NCBI GenBank assembly: GCA_051880035.1
Contig: JBJENE010000036.1
Coordinates: 1 to 11,298, forward strand
DNA from: Eshraghiella sp051880035
Lineage (GTDB): Bacteria > Bacillota > Clostridia > Lachnospirales > Lachnospiraceae
Length of the DNA stretch: 11,298 bases
Direction: 5' to 3'
Below, one piece after another: positions 1 through 6,783 of this stretch (position 1 is its first letter; the number at the start of each line of letters is the position of its first letter). The notes beneath the pieces are model-generated. The model did not search any database. It worked only from the letters and a program-made list of their open reading frames with translations, and was not told where the DNA came from. The translations under genes and the position numbers were made by a program.

Positions 1-449
1 TTCATCTCAGAACCGGTACCAACCATTGTCAGCACACAGCCTACCGGAATGATCTCACATGAAGGCTCTTCAAATTTTAGATAATACTTTTCCCAGGGAT
101 CTTCCTCACAATGAACAGATACGGAAACTGCCTTGGCATAATCACATACAGAACCACCACCAACAGCAAGAAGAAAGTCTGCTTCATGTTTTCTTGCTAT
201 CGCTACACCTTCATACAGTTTCTCAAGGGTTGGATTTGGCATTACACCTGCAATCTCCGCGACGTTCTTTCCCTCTTCTTTGAGGATAGCCATAACTTCA
301 TCGTAAATTCCGTTTTTTTTGATAGAACCTCCTCCATATATAAGCACCACATTCTGTCCATATTTCTTAAGCTCTGTACTTAAATTTGAAAGAGAATCCT
401 CTCCAAAATATAGTTTTGTCGGATTGCAATAAGTAAAATTTCCTAACAT
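1..449 (-). CDS. Iron-containing alcohol dehydrogenase (butanol dehydrogenase-like), N-terminal part, cut by window edge
   Basis: A reading frame starts with ATG at 449 and runs without a stop off the left edge, giving 149 residues of a family usually about 380-390 long. It shows the group III (iron-dependent) alcohol dehydrogenase pattern: an N-terminal substrate/nucleotide fold starting MLGNFTYCNPTKLYFG, a GGGS loop at residues 39-42, the dinucleotide-binding signature VGGGSVCDYAKAV (about 96-108), and TGSEM at 145-149. The metal-binding Asp/His residues lie beyond the edge. The family reduces aldehydes to alcohols with NAD(P)H in the cytoplasm; the sequence resembles the BDH/YqhD branch, which acts on butyraldehyde or toxic aldehydes. 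An AAAGGAG site (457-463) sets the start. It is divergent from a MerR/AdhR-type regulator and has a MerR-type promoter, so aldehyde-inducible detoxification is the likely role (inference). Confidence 0.93.
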   Translation of the reverse strand, partial: MLGNFTYCNPTKLYFGEDSLSNLSTELKKYGQNVVLIYGGGSIKKNGIYDEVMAILKEEGKNVAEIAGVMPNPTLEKLYEGVAIARKHEADFLLAVGGGSVCDYAKAVSVSVHCEEDPWEKYYLKFEEPSCEIIPVGCVLTMVGTGSEM

Positions 450-500
450 AATTTTCTCCTTTCGCTTTACACTAGGTCATTTCTTTGTTATTTTAATTAT

Positions 501-531
501 ATACTAATACCTAAACTTGACTTTAGGTCAA
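501..531 (-). promoter_or_regulatory. MerR-type promoter of the alcohol dehydrogenase gene (19-bp spacer)
   Basis: On the minus strand a -35 box TTGACC (526-531) and a -10 box TAGTAT (501-506) are separated by exactly 19 bp, two more than normal. This overlong spacer is the hallmark of promoters that MerR-family activators untwist. The operator dyad lies in the spacer. The promoter reads into the alcohol dehydrogenase and away from the MerR gene. Confidence 0.75.
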
Positions 532-532
532 G
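510..532. promoter_or_regulatory. MerR/AdhR-type operator dyad
   Basis: Positions 510-527 form a perfect 6+6 bp inverted repeat, CCTAAA-N6-TTTAGG. A second perfect dyad, CTTGAC-N5-GTCAAG (516-532), overlaps it. The first is centred in the 19-bp spacer of the dehydrogenase promoter and resembles the CTTAAAG-N4-CTTTAAG operator described for Bacillus subtilis AdhR. It is the probable binding site of the adjacent MerR protein and may also autoregulate it. A plus-strand promoter for the regulator is less clear: TTGACT (517-522) with TAATTT 17 bp downstream would start transcription almost at the ribosome binding site. Confidence 0.7.
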
Positions 533-559
533 TGATTTTTAATTTTTTAAGGAGATGTT

Positions 560-1000
560 ATGTACACAATTGGTCAGATTTCAAAGATGTTTGATATACC
601 TATTTCAACCCTGAGATACTACGACAAAGAAGGACTTTTTCCAAATATGACACGTTCTTCCGGTATTCGCAAATTTTCAGAATCCGAAATAGAAGCTCTT
701 AGAGTGATTGAATGTCTCAAGAAAACCGGAATGGAAATTAAAGATATTAAACAGTTCATGGTCTGGTGTGCTGAAGGTCCTTCTACTTATACCAAACGAA
801 AGAAACTCTTTGAAGACAGAAAAAAAGCCCTTGAAAAACAACTTCAAGAGCTTAAAAAAAATATGGCTATGATTGATTTCAAATGTTGGTATTACGAACA
901 GGCTATTTCTGACGGTAATGAAGAACGCCTTAATACAATAATTCCAAATGACCTTCCTGCTGATATAAAAAACATGTACGAATTAGCGCACCTCACATAG
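560..1000 (+). CDS. MerR-family transcriptional regulator, AdhR/NmlR-like
   Basis: A 146-residue protein with the usual MerR plan. The N-terminal winged helix-turn-helix (residues 1-70) begins MYTIGQISKMFDIPISTLRY, followed by the YYDKEGLF and R-F wing signatures. A dimerisation coiled coil follows at about 76-105, with many Lys/Glu heptads, then a short effector tail. Cys52 (in VIECLKKTG) sits where the redox/electrophile-sensing Cys52 of B. subtilis AdhR is found; Cys70 and Cys109 are also present. The protein should bind the dyad at 510-532 and activate the divergent alcohol dehydrogenase in response to aldehydes or thiol stress (inference from family and context). An AAGGAG site at 549-554 supports the ATG at 560. 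The gene is convergent with the large surface-protein gene, with only 42 bp between them. Confidence 0.93.
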   Translation: MYTIGQISKMFDIPISTLRYYDKEGLFPNMTRSSGIRKFSESEIEALRVIECLKKTGMEIKDIKQFMVWCAEGPSTYTKRKKLFEDRKKALEKQLQELKKNMAMIDFKCWYYEQAISDGNEERLNTIIPNDLPADIKNMYELAHLT

Positions 1001-1042
1001 TATAAATAAACTGTTCCTATCCATTTGACAGTCTTTATAGTG

Positions 1043-3859
1043 TTAATAGTTGATACTGTTTTTCTTTTTTCTTAAAACTACTGCTCCAAGTGTACCTGTA
1101 CCAAAAACGAACAGCAGAGCTACACACAGAAGCATATTGCTGTTATCACCTGCCTGCAGGTCCTCGCCACCCACAGGTGTTGTGATATCGGTTTCATCGC
1201 CTTCTGTTGGCTTTGTCTGCTCCGATGCCACTTTCTCAACCTCAAAATTCGTGCTACATTCACCATCTGTATATGCAACTGTGAGTTTATGCGTGCCGAC
1301 AGGAAGCGTTTTGAGATATTCGGCTTTCAGCGTAACTACCGTGGAACCGGAGACCGCCGTATAATTGCCTGCATCAATTAATATACCATCTACCTTGATG
1401 CCTGTGAACTTGCTGAAATCACCATTTGCCCGGAAAGTCAGTGTTCCATCACTGTTTTGCGTCCATGTTCCGTTTGTGCCCTCAACGATTTTATAATCGT
1501 GCGTTTCGGTTCGTCTTTCAAGACCTGCAATAGCCGCTTCAATTGCCACCGCCATTGCGTCAACCTCCGCCTGCTCAGTGATATCCTTGTCACGGACAAC
1601 CGCATTCACAGCCGCTTCTACCTTGCTGAAATCTTTGTAATCATCCTTATTGAGAGCGTTTACTTTTGCGATAGCCTCATCCACCTTGCTGTAATCAGCT
1701 TTGGTGTCCGGTATGTCGCTCTGTTCATAATCACATTCATACGCGGCTAAAGTACCCGAAACCTCGCATGCAGCAAGCAGTATAGCTTTGCCTGTTTTAC
1801 TGTCTGACGATTTGATAAAGCAGAGTCCTTCCGGAGATACATCACCCTTAATTACCTCGTCAAATTCGCGGGAATTGATATAGTTTGCAAATTTGGCATT
1901 TGCAGGGTCGGTAATGTCGTAAACCATTATTCCGCCTATTCTTTCAAGTGCGATAAAGGCGAAGGTTTTATTGCCGATGACGCCCGTGACTACGCTCTCA
2001 GGCTCAGGCCCTTTTTTGCCCGAACGGTTGTCAATACTTATTTTATCATTTGAAGTGTTGAAATAGTCGGGAAGTTTTTGGGCCGTTATTTCTTCAAATT
2101 CGCTGCCACTGTCATATACAAGCACAAGTCCGCTATCAGATACCTCATAGACCGAGAAGGAGCGCCCGCCGAATACATAGGCTTTATCACTGTCAAGACC
2201 ATCCCACATATTCGAATTGAACCAGACAATCTTTTTATCAAGTGTCACATTTCCCGTGGGTGAAGTTACGTTTTCATATTCGTTGTCAAGCCCCTCCCAG
2301 TCTGCGCGGCTGTCGCCTTCATTAGCGGTAAGCAGATATGTTTTCCCGCCGATTTCGGCTACGGATATACCGTCGGGCATCTTAATTCCGTATACATTCG
2401 TATAATTTTTGAGTTCAATCGCATCGTTCTTCTGAAGGTCAACCTTTGTTGTTCCGTAATCTTGAAAGCCGAGGGGATACACGCCTGTAAATTTGCCCGA
2501 ATCGATATTTAGCACCGCTATAGCATTTGCCTCCTGCAGGGAAATATAGGCGGTATTGCCGCTGACCGCAATGTATTCAGGCTCAAAATCAGTTGATGGC
2601 TGTGTGTTCTTCTGAATCAACACGCCTTTTGCCGTAAGCTCGTCCCGTTTCTCGTCAAAGTTGTCAAAGTATACGGAATTTGCCGTAAGTGCGTTACCGT
2701 TTCCGATTTTTACAATGCTGACAGAACCCTTCGGGTCGGTACCGTTCACGCCATCACGAGGCTCACCCTCATCGGCTGTAAGAATTGTGTTATTGTCGGC
2801 AAAGGTTATCATGTCGGGCTGAACTCCAACCCGTACGGTTGAAAGCAGTGTAAGTGAGCCGTCCTGTGCGCAGGAGAATAGAGCAGCAACACCCTTATCC
2901 GCATAATTTTCCGCCTGAATAGCCACAGCCAGCGTTTTTCCGTCTGGTGATATAGCTACAGAGGTTATATCGCCGTAGCTGAACCCGCTTACAAGTGCTT
3001 TAATATCATATTCTGTACCCGTTAGTTCCTTGACCTTATCACCGTCTGTGTTCACATTTAAATCCACGGCGATTAGCCTGCCCTTAACGCCGCTTACGGC
3101 ATAGGCATAACCATTTTCGGGATTGTAGGCTACAATTTCAAGACTTCCTCCGTCTGCGTTCATAGCACCCGAATTATATCTTGCCGAAAGCTCTAAATCA
3201 ACTGTGCCGTCCGTGTTAAAGAATCCTTTCACACGGACATCTCCTGCTTGCACAGGAGTGTAGGTCGGCTCTTGAGAGACGGTGTGAACGCTTCCGTACT
3301 CACCCTGGCTGTTGCGCGGAGCATTTGCCGCAACATAAGTTTCGTCTACCGTAGCTGTGCCTTTTTCCCATACAACCAAAGCAAAATCGCCGTGGTCTGT
3401 GCGCTTCAGCGACTTTTGCTTTGATATTTTAGTTTCTGCGCTGTCTCCCGCGGTCACGGAATCAACCGTTGTTCCGTCGTTTAATAATTCTATTGTATAG
3501 TTCTTATTGTTGATAATCCAATCACAGGTCTTATCGGCGTCAGGCAAATCGTATGTCAAAAACTCGTCTGTGGTGGCCTCAGCCGCACCTACAATAAGAT
3601 AAGAACCATTTGCGGGAATTACTCCGTTAAGATTGAGCGTTTTGTCTCCGTACTTAAGAGAGTAAGCCGAAAGGTCAATTTCCTCACCTGACGGATTGTA
3701 AAGTTCTATAAAGCTGTTGAAAATCGGGGTTTCGCCCTTTCCTCCGCCGCCGTATATCTGCTCTATAATCGGATCTGTTTTTTCCGTTCCTGCAAATGCA
3801 GTAGGAGCAAATGTCAGCATAAGAACAAACGCCAGCAAAATGCTTGTCAATCGTTTCAT
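1043..3859 (-). CDS. Secreted, surface-anchored choice-of-anchor I family protein with lamin-tail domain
   Basis: 938 residues from the ATG at 3859. A longer frame opens at 3877, but the Shine-Dalgarno GAGGAGG (3867-3873) lies inside that extension and points to the inner ATG, which begins a clean Sec signal peptide (MKRLTSILLAF...TAFA, cleavage near residue 23). Domains in order: lamin-tail (LTD) about 28-125; choice-of-anchor I beta-propeller about 200-710, with the family's LTADEGEPRD, LTANEGDSRADWEG and KGPEPESVV blocks; a FIVAR-like helical segment about 720-783; an X2-like Ig-fold about 787-875; a Thr/Glu-rich linker; a transmembrane helix about 909-930; and a KKK tail. The tail resembles a sortase signal, but the expected LPxTG/PQTG reads LQAGD. 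Substrate and activity are unknown; an extracellular binding or phosphatase/nuclease-associated role is possible. G+C looks higher than in neighbouring genes (up to about 58% in one 60-base line), which hints at separate origin. Confidence 0.9.
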   Translation of the reverse strand: MKRLTSILLAFVLMLTFAPTAFAGTEKTDPIIEQIYGGGGKGETPIFNSFIELYNPSGEEIDLSAYSLKYGDKTLNLNGVIPANGSYLIVGAAEATTDEFLTYDLPDADKTCDWIINNKNYTIELLNDGTTVDSVTAGDSAETKISKQKSLKRTDHGDFALVVWEKGTATVDETYVAANAPRNSQGEYGSVHTVSQEPTYTPVQAGDVRVKGFFNTDGTVDLELSARYNSGAMNADGGSLEIVAYNPENGYAYAVSGVKGRLIAVDLNVNTDGDKVKELTGTEYDIKALVSGFSYGDITSVAISPDGKTLAVAIQAENYADKGVAALFSCAQDGSLTLLSTVRVGVQPDMITFADNNTILTADEGEPRDGVNGTDPKGSVSIVKIGNGNALTANSVYFDNFDEKRDELTAKGVLIQKNTQPSTDFEPEYIAVSGNTAYISLQEANAIAVLNIDSGKFTGVYPLGFQDYGTTKVDLQKNDAIELKNYTNVYGIKMPDGISVAEIGGKTYLLTANEGDSRADWEGLDNEYENVTSPTGNVTLDKKIVWFNSNMWDGLDSDKAYVFGGRSFSVYEVSDSGLVLVYDSGSEFEEITAQKLPDYFNTSNDKISIDNRSGKKGPEPESVVTGVIGNKTFAFIALERIGGIMVYDITDPANAKFANYINSREFDEVIKGDVSPEGLCFIKSSDSKTGKAILLAACEVSGTLAAYECDYEQSDIPDTKADYSKVDEAIAKVNALNKDDYKDFSKVEAAVNAVVRDKDITEQAEVDAMAVAIEAAIAGLERRTETHDYKIVEGTNGTWTQNSDGTLTFRANGDFSKFTGIKVDGILIDAGNYTAVSGSTVVTLKAEYLKTLPVGTHKLTVAYTDGECSTNFEVEKVASEQTKPTEGDETDITTPVGGEDLQAGDNSNMLLCVALLFVFGTGTLGAVVLRKKKNSINY

Positions 3860-3866
3860 TTCTATT

Positions 3867-3873
3867 CCTCCTC
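3867..3873 (-). promoter_or_regulatory. Ribosome binding site deciding the start at 3859
   Basis: The minus strand reads GAGGAGG, 7 nt before the ATG at 3859. It falls inside the longest possible frame (start 3877) and therefore argues against that upstream ATG. Confidence 0.8.
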
Positions 3874-3884
3874 GCATGTATGCC

Positions 3885-4022
3885 CCCTGTTGAAATCAGG
3901 GATTCTTTTTATCTAACAAACAGATAGCCGTTTTTCTGCACTTCAAAGTCGTAGGACAATGCAGGTTAAGTGCGCTGTTTAACCATCAAAATCTATTAGA
4001 CAATTATTATTATAAGAATCCC
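3885..4022 (-). promoter_or_regulatory. Candidate structured cis-regulatory leader RNA of the surface-protein gene
   Basis: Read on the minus strand, GGGATTCTT (4022-4014) is perfectly complementary to AAGAATCCC (3907-3899). This 9-bp helix closes 106 nt that hold three further helices: GGTTAA/TTAACC (3984-3979 with 3969-3964), CTGCA/TGCAG (3964-3960 with 3940-3936) and TATCT/AGATA (3926-3922 with 3914-3910). Just downstream, CCCTG/CAGGG (3901-3897 with 3889-3885) can form a 7-nt-loop hairpin that shares three bases with the closing helix. The two folds are therefore mutually exclusive, as in a riboswitch expression platform, about 12 nt before the GAGGAGG site. I do not recognise a known riboswitch class. 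The gene-free stretch 3860-4179 holds this element, a promoter and a terminator, and nothing else that I see. Confidence 0.4.
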
Positions 4023-4072
4023 ATGTAAATTCTGATACCAATGTAATGTAAAATCTTTATATCTTTAATATT

Positions 4073-4101
4073 ATATTAGTATCTAAACATTTTAATGTCA
4101 G
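4073..4101 (-). promoter_or_regulatory. Probable promoter of the surface-protein gene
   Basis: On the minus strand CTGACA (4096-4101) and TAATAT (4073-4078) are 17 bp apart; TATAAT overlaps the -10 region slightly downstream. Transcription from about 4066 would give a leader of roughly 207 nt that contains the folded element at 3885-4022. The -35 box overlaps a small palindrome, ATGTCAGACAT (4095-4105), and lies directly beside the terminator of the upstream operon. Confidence 0.45.
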
Positions 4102-4105
4102 ACAT

Positions 4106-4159
4106 AAAAAGAACAGCATGGCTGTCCGCAAGCTAACTTGCGACACCATACTGTTCTTT
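4106..4159 (-). terminator. Rho-independent terminator of the NifU-like/GGGtGRT operon
   Basis: A long, nearly perfect hairpin. The arms are AAAGAACAG/CTGTTCTTT at the base, then ATGG/CCAT, TGT/ACA and CGCAAG/CTTGCG around a four-base CTAA loop, with only single-base interruptions. On the minus strand it is followed by a TTTTT run. It starts about 20 bp past the stop codon at 4180. Confidence 0.9.
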
Positions 4160-4179
4160 ATATATACATTGCGATTTTC

Positions 4180-5190
4180 TTAGAACTTACCAGCCTTAGC
4201 AGCTTCCTCTATGGAAACTGCAACTGCAACTGTCATACCAACCATAGGGTTGTTACCTGCACCGATAAGACCCATCATCTCAACATGGGCAGGAACTGAT
4301 GAAGAACCTGCGAACTGTGCATCTGAATGCATACGGCCAAGAGTATCTGTCATACCGTAAGATGCAGGACCTGCTGCCATGTTATCCGGATGAAGTGTTC
4401 TACCTGTACCACCGCCTGATGCTACTGAGAAGTATTTCTTACCTGCTTCAAGTCTTTCCTTCTTATATGTTCCTGCTACAGGATGCTGGAATCTTGTAGG
4501 GTTGGTTGAGTTACCGGTGATGGATACATCAACATTTTCTTTCCACATGATTGCAACGCCTTCAGGAACGCTGTTAGCGCCGTAGCAGTTAACTTTGGCA
4601 CGAAGACCCTCTGAGTAGGATTTTCTGTAAACTTCCTTAACTGTATTGGTGTATGGATCATATTCTGTCTCAACGAAAGTGAAACCGTTAATTCTTGAAA
4701 TGATCTTAGCTGCGTCTTTGCCGAGACCGTTAAGGATTACTCTTAATGGTTTCTGACGAACTTTGTTAGCCTTCTCTGCGATACCGATTGCACCTTCAGC
4801 TGCTGCGAAGGACTCATGTCCTGCTAAGAAAGCGAAACATTCTGTATCTTCTTCAAGAAGCATTTTACCAAGGTTACCATGTCCGAGACCTACTTTACGG
4901 GTATCGGCAACGGAACCAGGGATACAGAATGACTGAAGACCTTCTCCGATTGCTGCTGCAGCGTCAGCGGCTTTTCTGCAGCCTTTCTTGATTGCGATTG
5001 CAGCGCCTACAATGTAAGCCCAGCAAGCGTTCTCGAAACAGATTGGCTGAATCTTCTTAATCTGATCGTATACTTCAAGTCCGGCATCTTTTGTAATCTT
5101 CTCTGCCTCTTCAATTGAAGCGATACCGTAGCTATTTAAAACAGAATTGATTTTATCAATTCTTCTTTCATATGATTCAAATAAAGCCAT
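4180..5190 (-). CDS. GGGtGRT family protein (Pfam family named for its motif), function unknown
   Basis: 336 residues, about the usual length of this family. The naming motif GGGTGRT is at residues 259-265, followed by the highly conserved tail LHPDNMAAGPASYG (266-279), GRMHSDAQFAGSSSVPAH (285-302) and GAGNNPMVGM (310-319). Six cysteines (51, 56, 71, 89, 118, 202) fall in the N-terminal two thirds, several beside Gly/Ala-rich helices; no transmembrane segment is seen, so it should be cytoplasmic. It lies 13 bp behind the NifU-like gene, with the GGAGG site overlapping that gene's end, so the two are translated together. The pairing with an Fe-S scaffold suggests a shared iron-sulfur or sulfur-trafficking job, but no reaction is established and I do not assign one. 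The gene's strong conservation and favoured codons suggest high expression. Confidence 0.9.
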   Translation of the reverse strand: MALFESYERRIDKINSVLNSYGIASIEEAEKITKDAGLEVYDQIKKIQPICFENACWAYIVGAAIAIKKGCRKAADAAAAIGEGLQSFCIPGSVADTRKVGLGHGNLGKMLLEEDTECFAFLAGHESFAAAEGAIGIAEKANKVRQKPLRVILNGLGKDAAKIISRINGFTFVETEYDPYTNTVKEVYRKSYSEGLRAKVNCYGANSVPEGVAIMWKENVDVSITGNSTNPTRFQHPVAGTYKKERLEAGKKYFSVASGGGTGRTLHPDNMAAGPASYGMTDTLGRMHSDAQFAGSSSVPAHVEMMGLIGAGNNPMVGMTVAVAVSIEEAAKAGKF

Positions 5191-5203
5191 TTATCGTTAC
5201 CTC

Positions 5204-5896
5204 CTATTCTTCTCTCGGGTCAATAATCTTAACCGCATCTTCTACACGGCCGTACTGACCTTTTGCTTTTTCCCATGCTGTGTTAGGATCGTCACCCTTC
5301 TTAACGAAGTCTGTGAATTTTCCTAATGATACGAACTGGTATCCGATGATTTCATCATCAGCATCAAGAGCAATACCTGTTACATATCCTTCTGCCATTT
5401 CAAGGTAACGAGGACCTTTCTTAAGAGTACCATACATAGTACCAACCTGAGAACGAAGTCCTTTTCCAAGGTCTTCAAGACCTGCACCTACAGGAAGTCC
5501 GTCTTCTGAGAATGCAGACTGGGTTCTTCCGTAGATAATCTGGAGAGCAAGCTCTCTCATTGCTGTATTGATAGCATCACATACAAGGTCTGTGTTCATA
5601 GCTTCAAGAACTGTAAGTCCCGGAAGAATTTCAGAAGCCATAGCTGCTGAATGTGTCATACCTGAGCATCCGATTGTCTCAACAAGAGCTTCCTGGATAA
5701 CACCTTCCTTAACATTCAGTGTAAGCTTGCATGCACCCTGCTGAGGAGCACACCAGCCAATGCCGTGTGTCAGACCGGAGATGTCTTTAATTTCTTTGTA
5801 CTGTACCCAGTTGCCTTCTGTAGGGCATGGTGCAGCACCATGATGAACGCCCTGTGCTACCGGACACATTTTTTCAACTTCATGTGAATAAATCAT
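5204..5896 (-). CDS. NifU/IscU-like iron-sulfur cluster scaffold-type protein
   Basis: 230 residues, longer than IscU (about 130). The central part resembles the scaffold fold: ACKLTLNVKEGVIQEA (55-70) matches the IscU region around its first ligand cysteine, and ETIGCSGMTHSAAMASE (73-89) matches the GCG-S/A-IASS loop around the second. C56 and C77 are therefore the likely cluster-ligand equivalents, and C106 may be the third. Extra cysteines C11, C24 and C49 and an added C-terminal domain (about 140-230) set it apart from housekeeping IscU/SufU. No cysteine desulfurase gene is adjacent, which is unusual for a scaffold operon. It is the first gene of a two-gene operon with the GGGtGRT gene. 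ATG at 5896 is preceded by AAAGGAG (5904-5910). A specialised scaffold or sensor role is possible; the assignment to the superfamily is firm, the role is not. Confidence 0.87.
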   Translation of the reverse strand: MIYSHEVEKMCPVAQGVHHGAAPCPTEGNWVQYKEIKDISGLTHGIGWCAPQQGACKLTLNVKEGVIQEALVETIGCSGMTHSAAMASEILPGLTVLEAMNTDLVCDAINTAMRELALQIIYGRTQSAFSEDGLPVGAGLEDLGKGLRSQVGTMYGTLKKGPRYLEMAEGYVTGIALDADDEIIGYQFVSLGKFTDFVKKGDDPNTAWEKAKGQYGRVEDAVKIIDPREE

Positions 5897-5972
5897 TATG
5901 TAACTCCTTTCGAAATGTAAAATCTCTTTGCGGAAAAAGCAATTTCATACTTATGTAGAATGTATCTCCGCA

Positions 5973-6001
5973 GTTATAGTAATTCTCTCACATATCGACA
6001 A
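5973..6001 (-). promoter_or_regulatory. Promoter of the NifU-like/GGGtGRT operon
   Basis: Minus-strand TTGTCG (5996-6001) and TATAAC (5973-5978) with 17-bp spacing lie about 80 bp before the ATG at 5896. A 6-bp inverted repeat TGCGGA/TCCGCA (5967-5972 and 5929-5934) begins right after the -10 box. Its upstream arm may lie before the start point, so it could be an operator rather than an RNA stem. Confidence 0.55.
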
Positions 6002-6019
6002 AAATATCAAGATTGTTTT

Positions 6020-6640
6020 TTACCTTATAAAGTTGGTGTTGACTTTTTGTTCTTTTTCGGGGAAAATGCCTTCTGCACTTCCGGCTTCGATGCAGCCCAG
6101 AATCCATGCCATGTTTTTTCCGAGAACACGCATTGTCTGGAGCCCTTCCAAATCAAGCAGGGCCTCCTCAGGCGTATTGCCGTGAATCTGATTCCAGTAC
6201 TGGCTTCCCACAACAATCATGTTATTAATCGTAAAATATTTGTTAAGCTGGTCAAAAGCGGCCGATGCCCCGCCTCGTCTGCAGCTTACGACTGCAGCGG
6301 CAGGCTTATATGCGAGATTTCTGCCTGCGGAATAAAAAATTCTGTCAAGAAATGATGTAATTGCTCCGGAAGCCGCTGCATAATGTACAGGCGAGCCAAC
6401 AATAATTCCGTCTGCGGAATCAAGTTTTTCTGCCACCTCATTGACGCAGTCATCCGTAAAGGCACATTGTCCTGTTTTTCTGCATGTGCCGCAGCCTATG
6501 CAGCCGTGAATTGCCTTGTTTCCAATCCAGATAATTTCAGTTTCTATTCCACCGTCGTTCAGGGCCGTAGCAGCTTCATTAAGGGCCACATCAGTACAGC
6601 CATGTTCGTGAGGACTTCCGTTTATTAGTAAAACCTTCAT
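6020..6640 (-). CDS. Flavodoxin-fold NAD(P)H/FMN reductase, iron-sulfur flavoprotein-like
   Basis: 206 residues of the NADPH-dependent FMN reductase/flavodoxin superfamily. MKVLLINGSPHEHGCT (1-16) is the first strand plus the FMN-phosphate loop, and GSPVHYAAASGAITSFLDR (about 82-100) contacts the isoalloxazine ring. Between them lies C47-x2-C50-x2-C53-x5-C59, the compact cysteine motif (CX2CX2CX4-7C) that binds a 4Fe-4S cluster in archaeal and clostridial iron-sulfur flavoproteins; C65 is an additional cysteine. It should be a soluble cytoplasmic electron carrier or reductase acting on oxidised compounds; the partner is unknown. The start at 6640 has an AAGGAAGG-like site just upstream and a near-consensus promoter. 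It lies upstream of, and co-directional with, the NifU-like operon, which has its own promoter, and is divergent from the LacI-like/GGDEF gene. Confidence 0.9.
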   Translation of the reverse strand: MKVLLINGSPHEHGCTDVALNEAATALNDGGIETEIIWIGNKAIHGCIGCGTCRKTGQCAFTDDCVNEVAEKLDSADGIIVGSPVHYAAASGAITSFLDRIFYSAGRNLAYKPAAAVVSCRRGGASAAFDQLNKYFTINNMIVVGSQYWNQIHGNTPEEALLDLEGLQTMRVLGKNMAWILGCIEAGSAEGIFPEKEQKVNTNFIR

Positions 6641-6677
6641 AAGCTTTCCTTCCTTTACAATAATTTATTTCCCGTAA

Positions 6678-6706
6678 AGTATATTATTTTTTAATATTCA
6701 AGTCAA
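6678..6706 (-). promoter_or_regulatory. Promoter of the flavoprotein gene
   Basis: Minus-strand TTGACT (6701-6706) and TATACT (6678-6683) with a 17-bp spacer, close to the vegetative sigma consensus, about 40 bp before the ATG at 6640. TTCAA (6697-6701) and TTGAA (6711-6715) form a short inverted repeat over the -35 box that could be an operator (weak). Confidence 0.65.
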
Positions 6707-6716
6707 TTATTTGAAG

Positions 6717-6745
6717 TTGAAGAGTTTAGAAAAATATGATATGTT
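6717..6745 (+). promoter_or_regulatory. Possible promoter of the LacI-like/GGDEF gene
   Basis: TTGAAG (6717-6722) and TATGTT (6740-6745) at 17-bp spacing, about 40 bp before the ATG at 6784. The boxes are only moderate matches and the region is very AT-rich, so this is tentative. The start itself is supported by AAAGGAG 5 nt upstream. Confidence 0.35.
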
Positions 6746-6783
6746 ATTATATATAGGGTAGATGTTTCTATAAAGGAGTTTAT

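Noticed and set aside
59..383. Two plus-strand open frames at the left end
   Set aside because: They are antisense to the alcohol dehydrogenase, which has clear family motifs; neither has a ribosome binding site or recognisable domain.
1028..1070. ACAGT/ACTGT stem followed by a T-rich run after the MerR gene
   Set aside because: Only a 5-bp stem with a 22-nt loop, overlapping the end of the convergent gene; too weak to call a terminator.
3860..3877. Six-residue N-terminal extension (MRGGIE) of the surface protein
   Set aside because: The codons cover the ribosome binding site of the internal ATG, and the signal peptide begins cleanly at that ATG.
4180..5190. Glycine reductase-type (Grd) protein, considered because of the glycine-rich and cysteine-bearing sequence
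   Set aside because: The GGGTGRT motif and the following conserved block identify the GGGtGRT family instead, and no selenocysteine or Grd partner genes are present.
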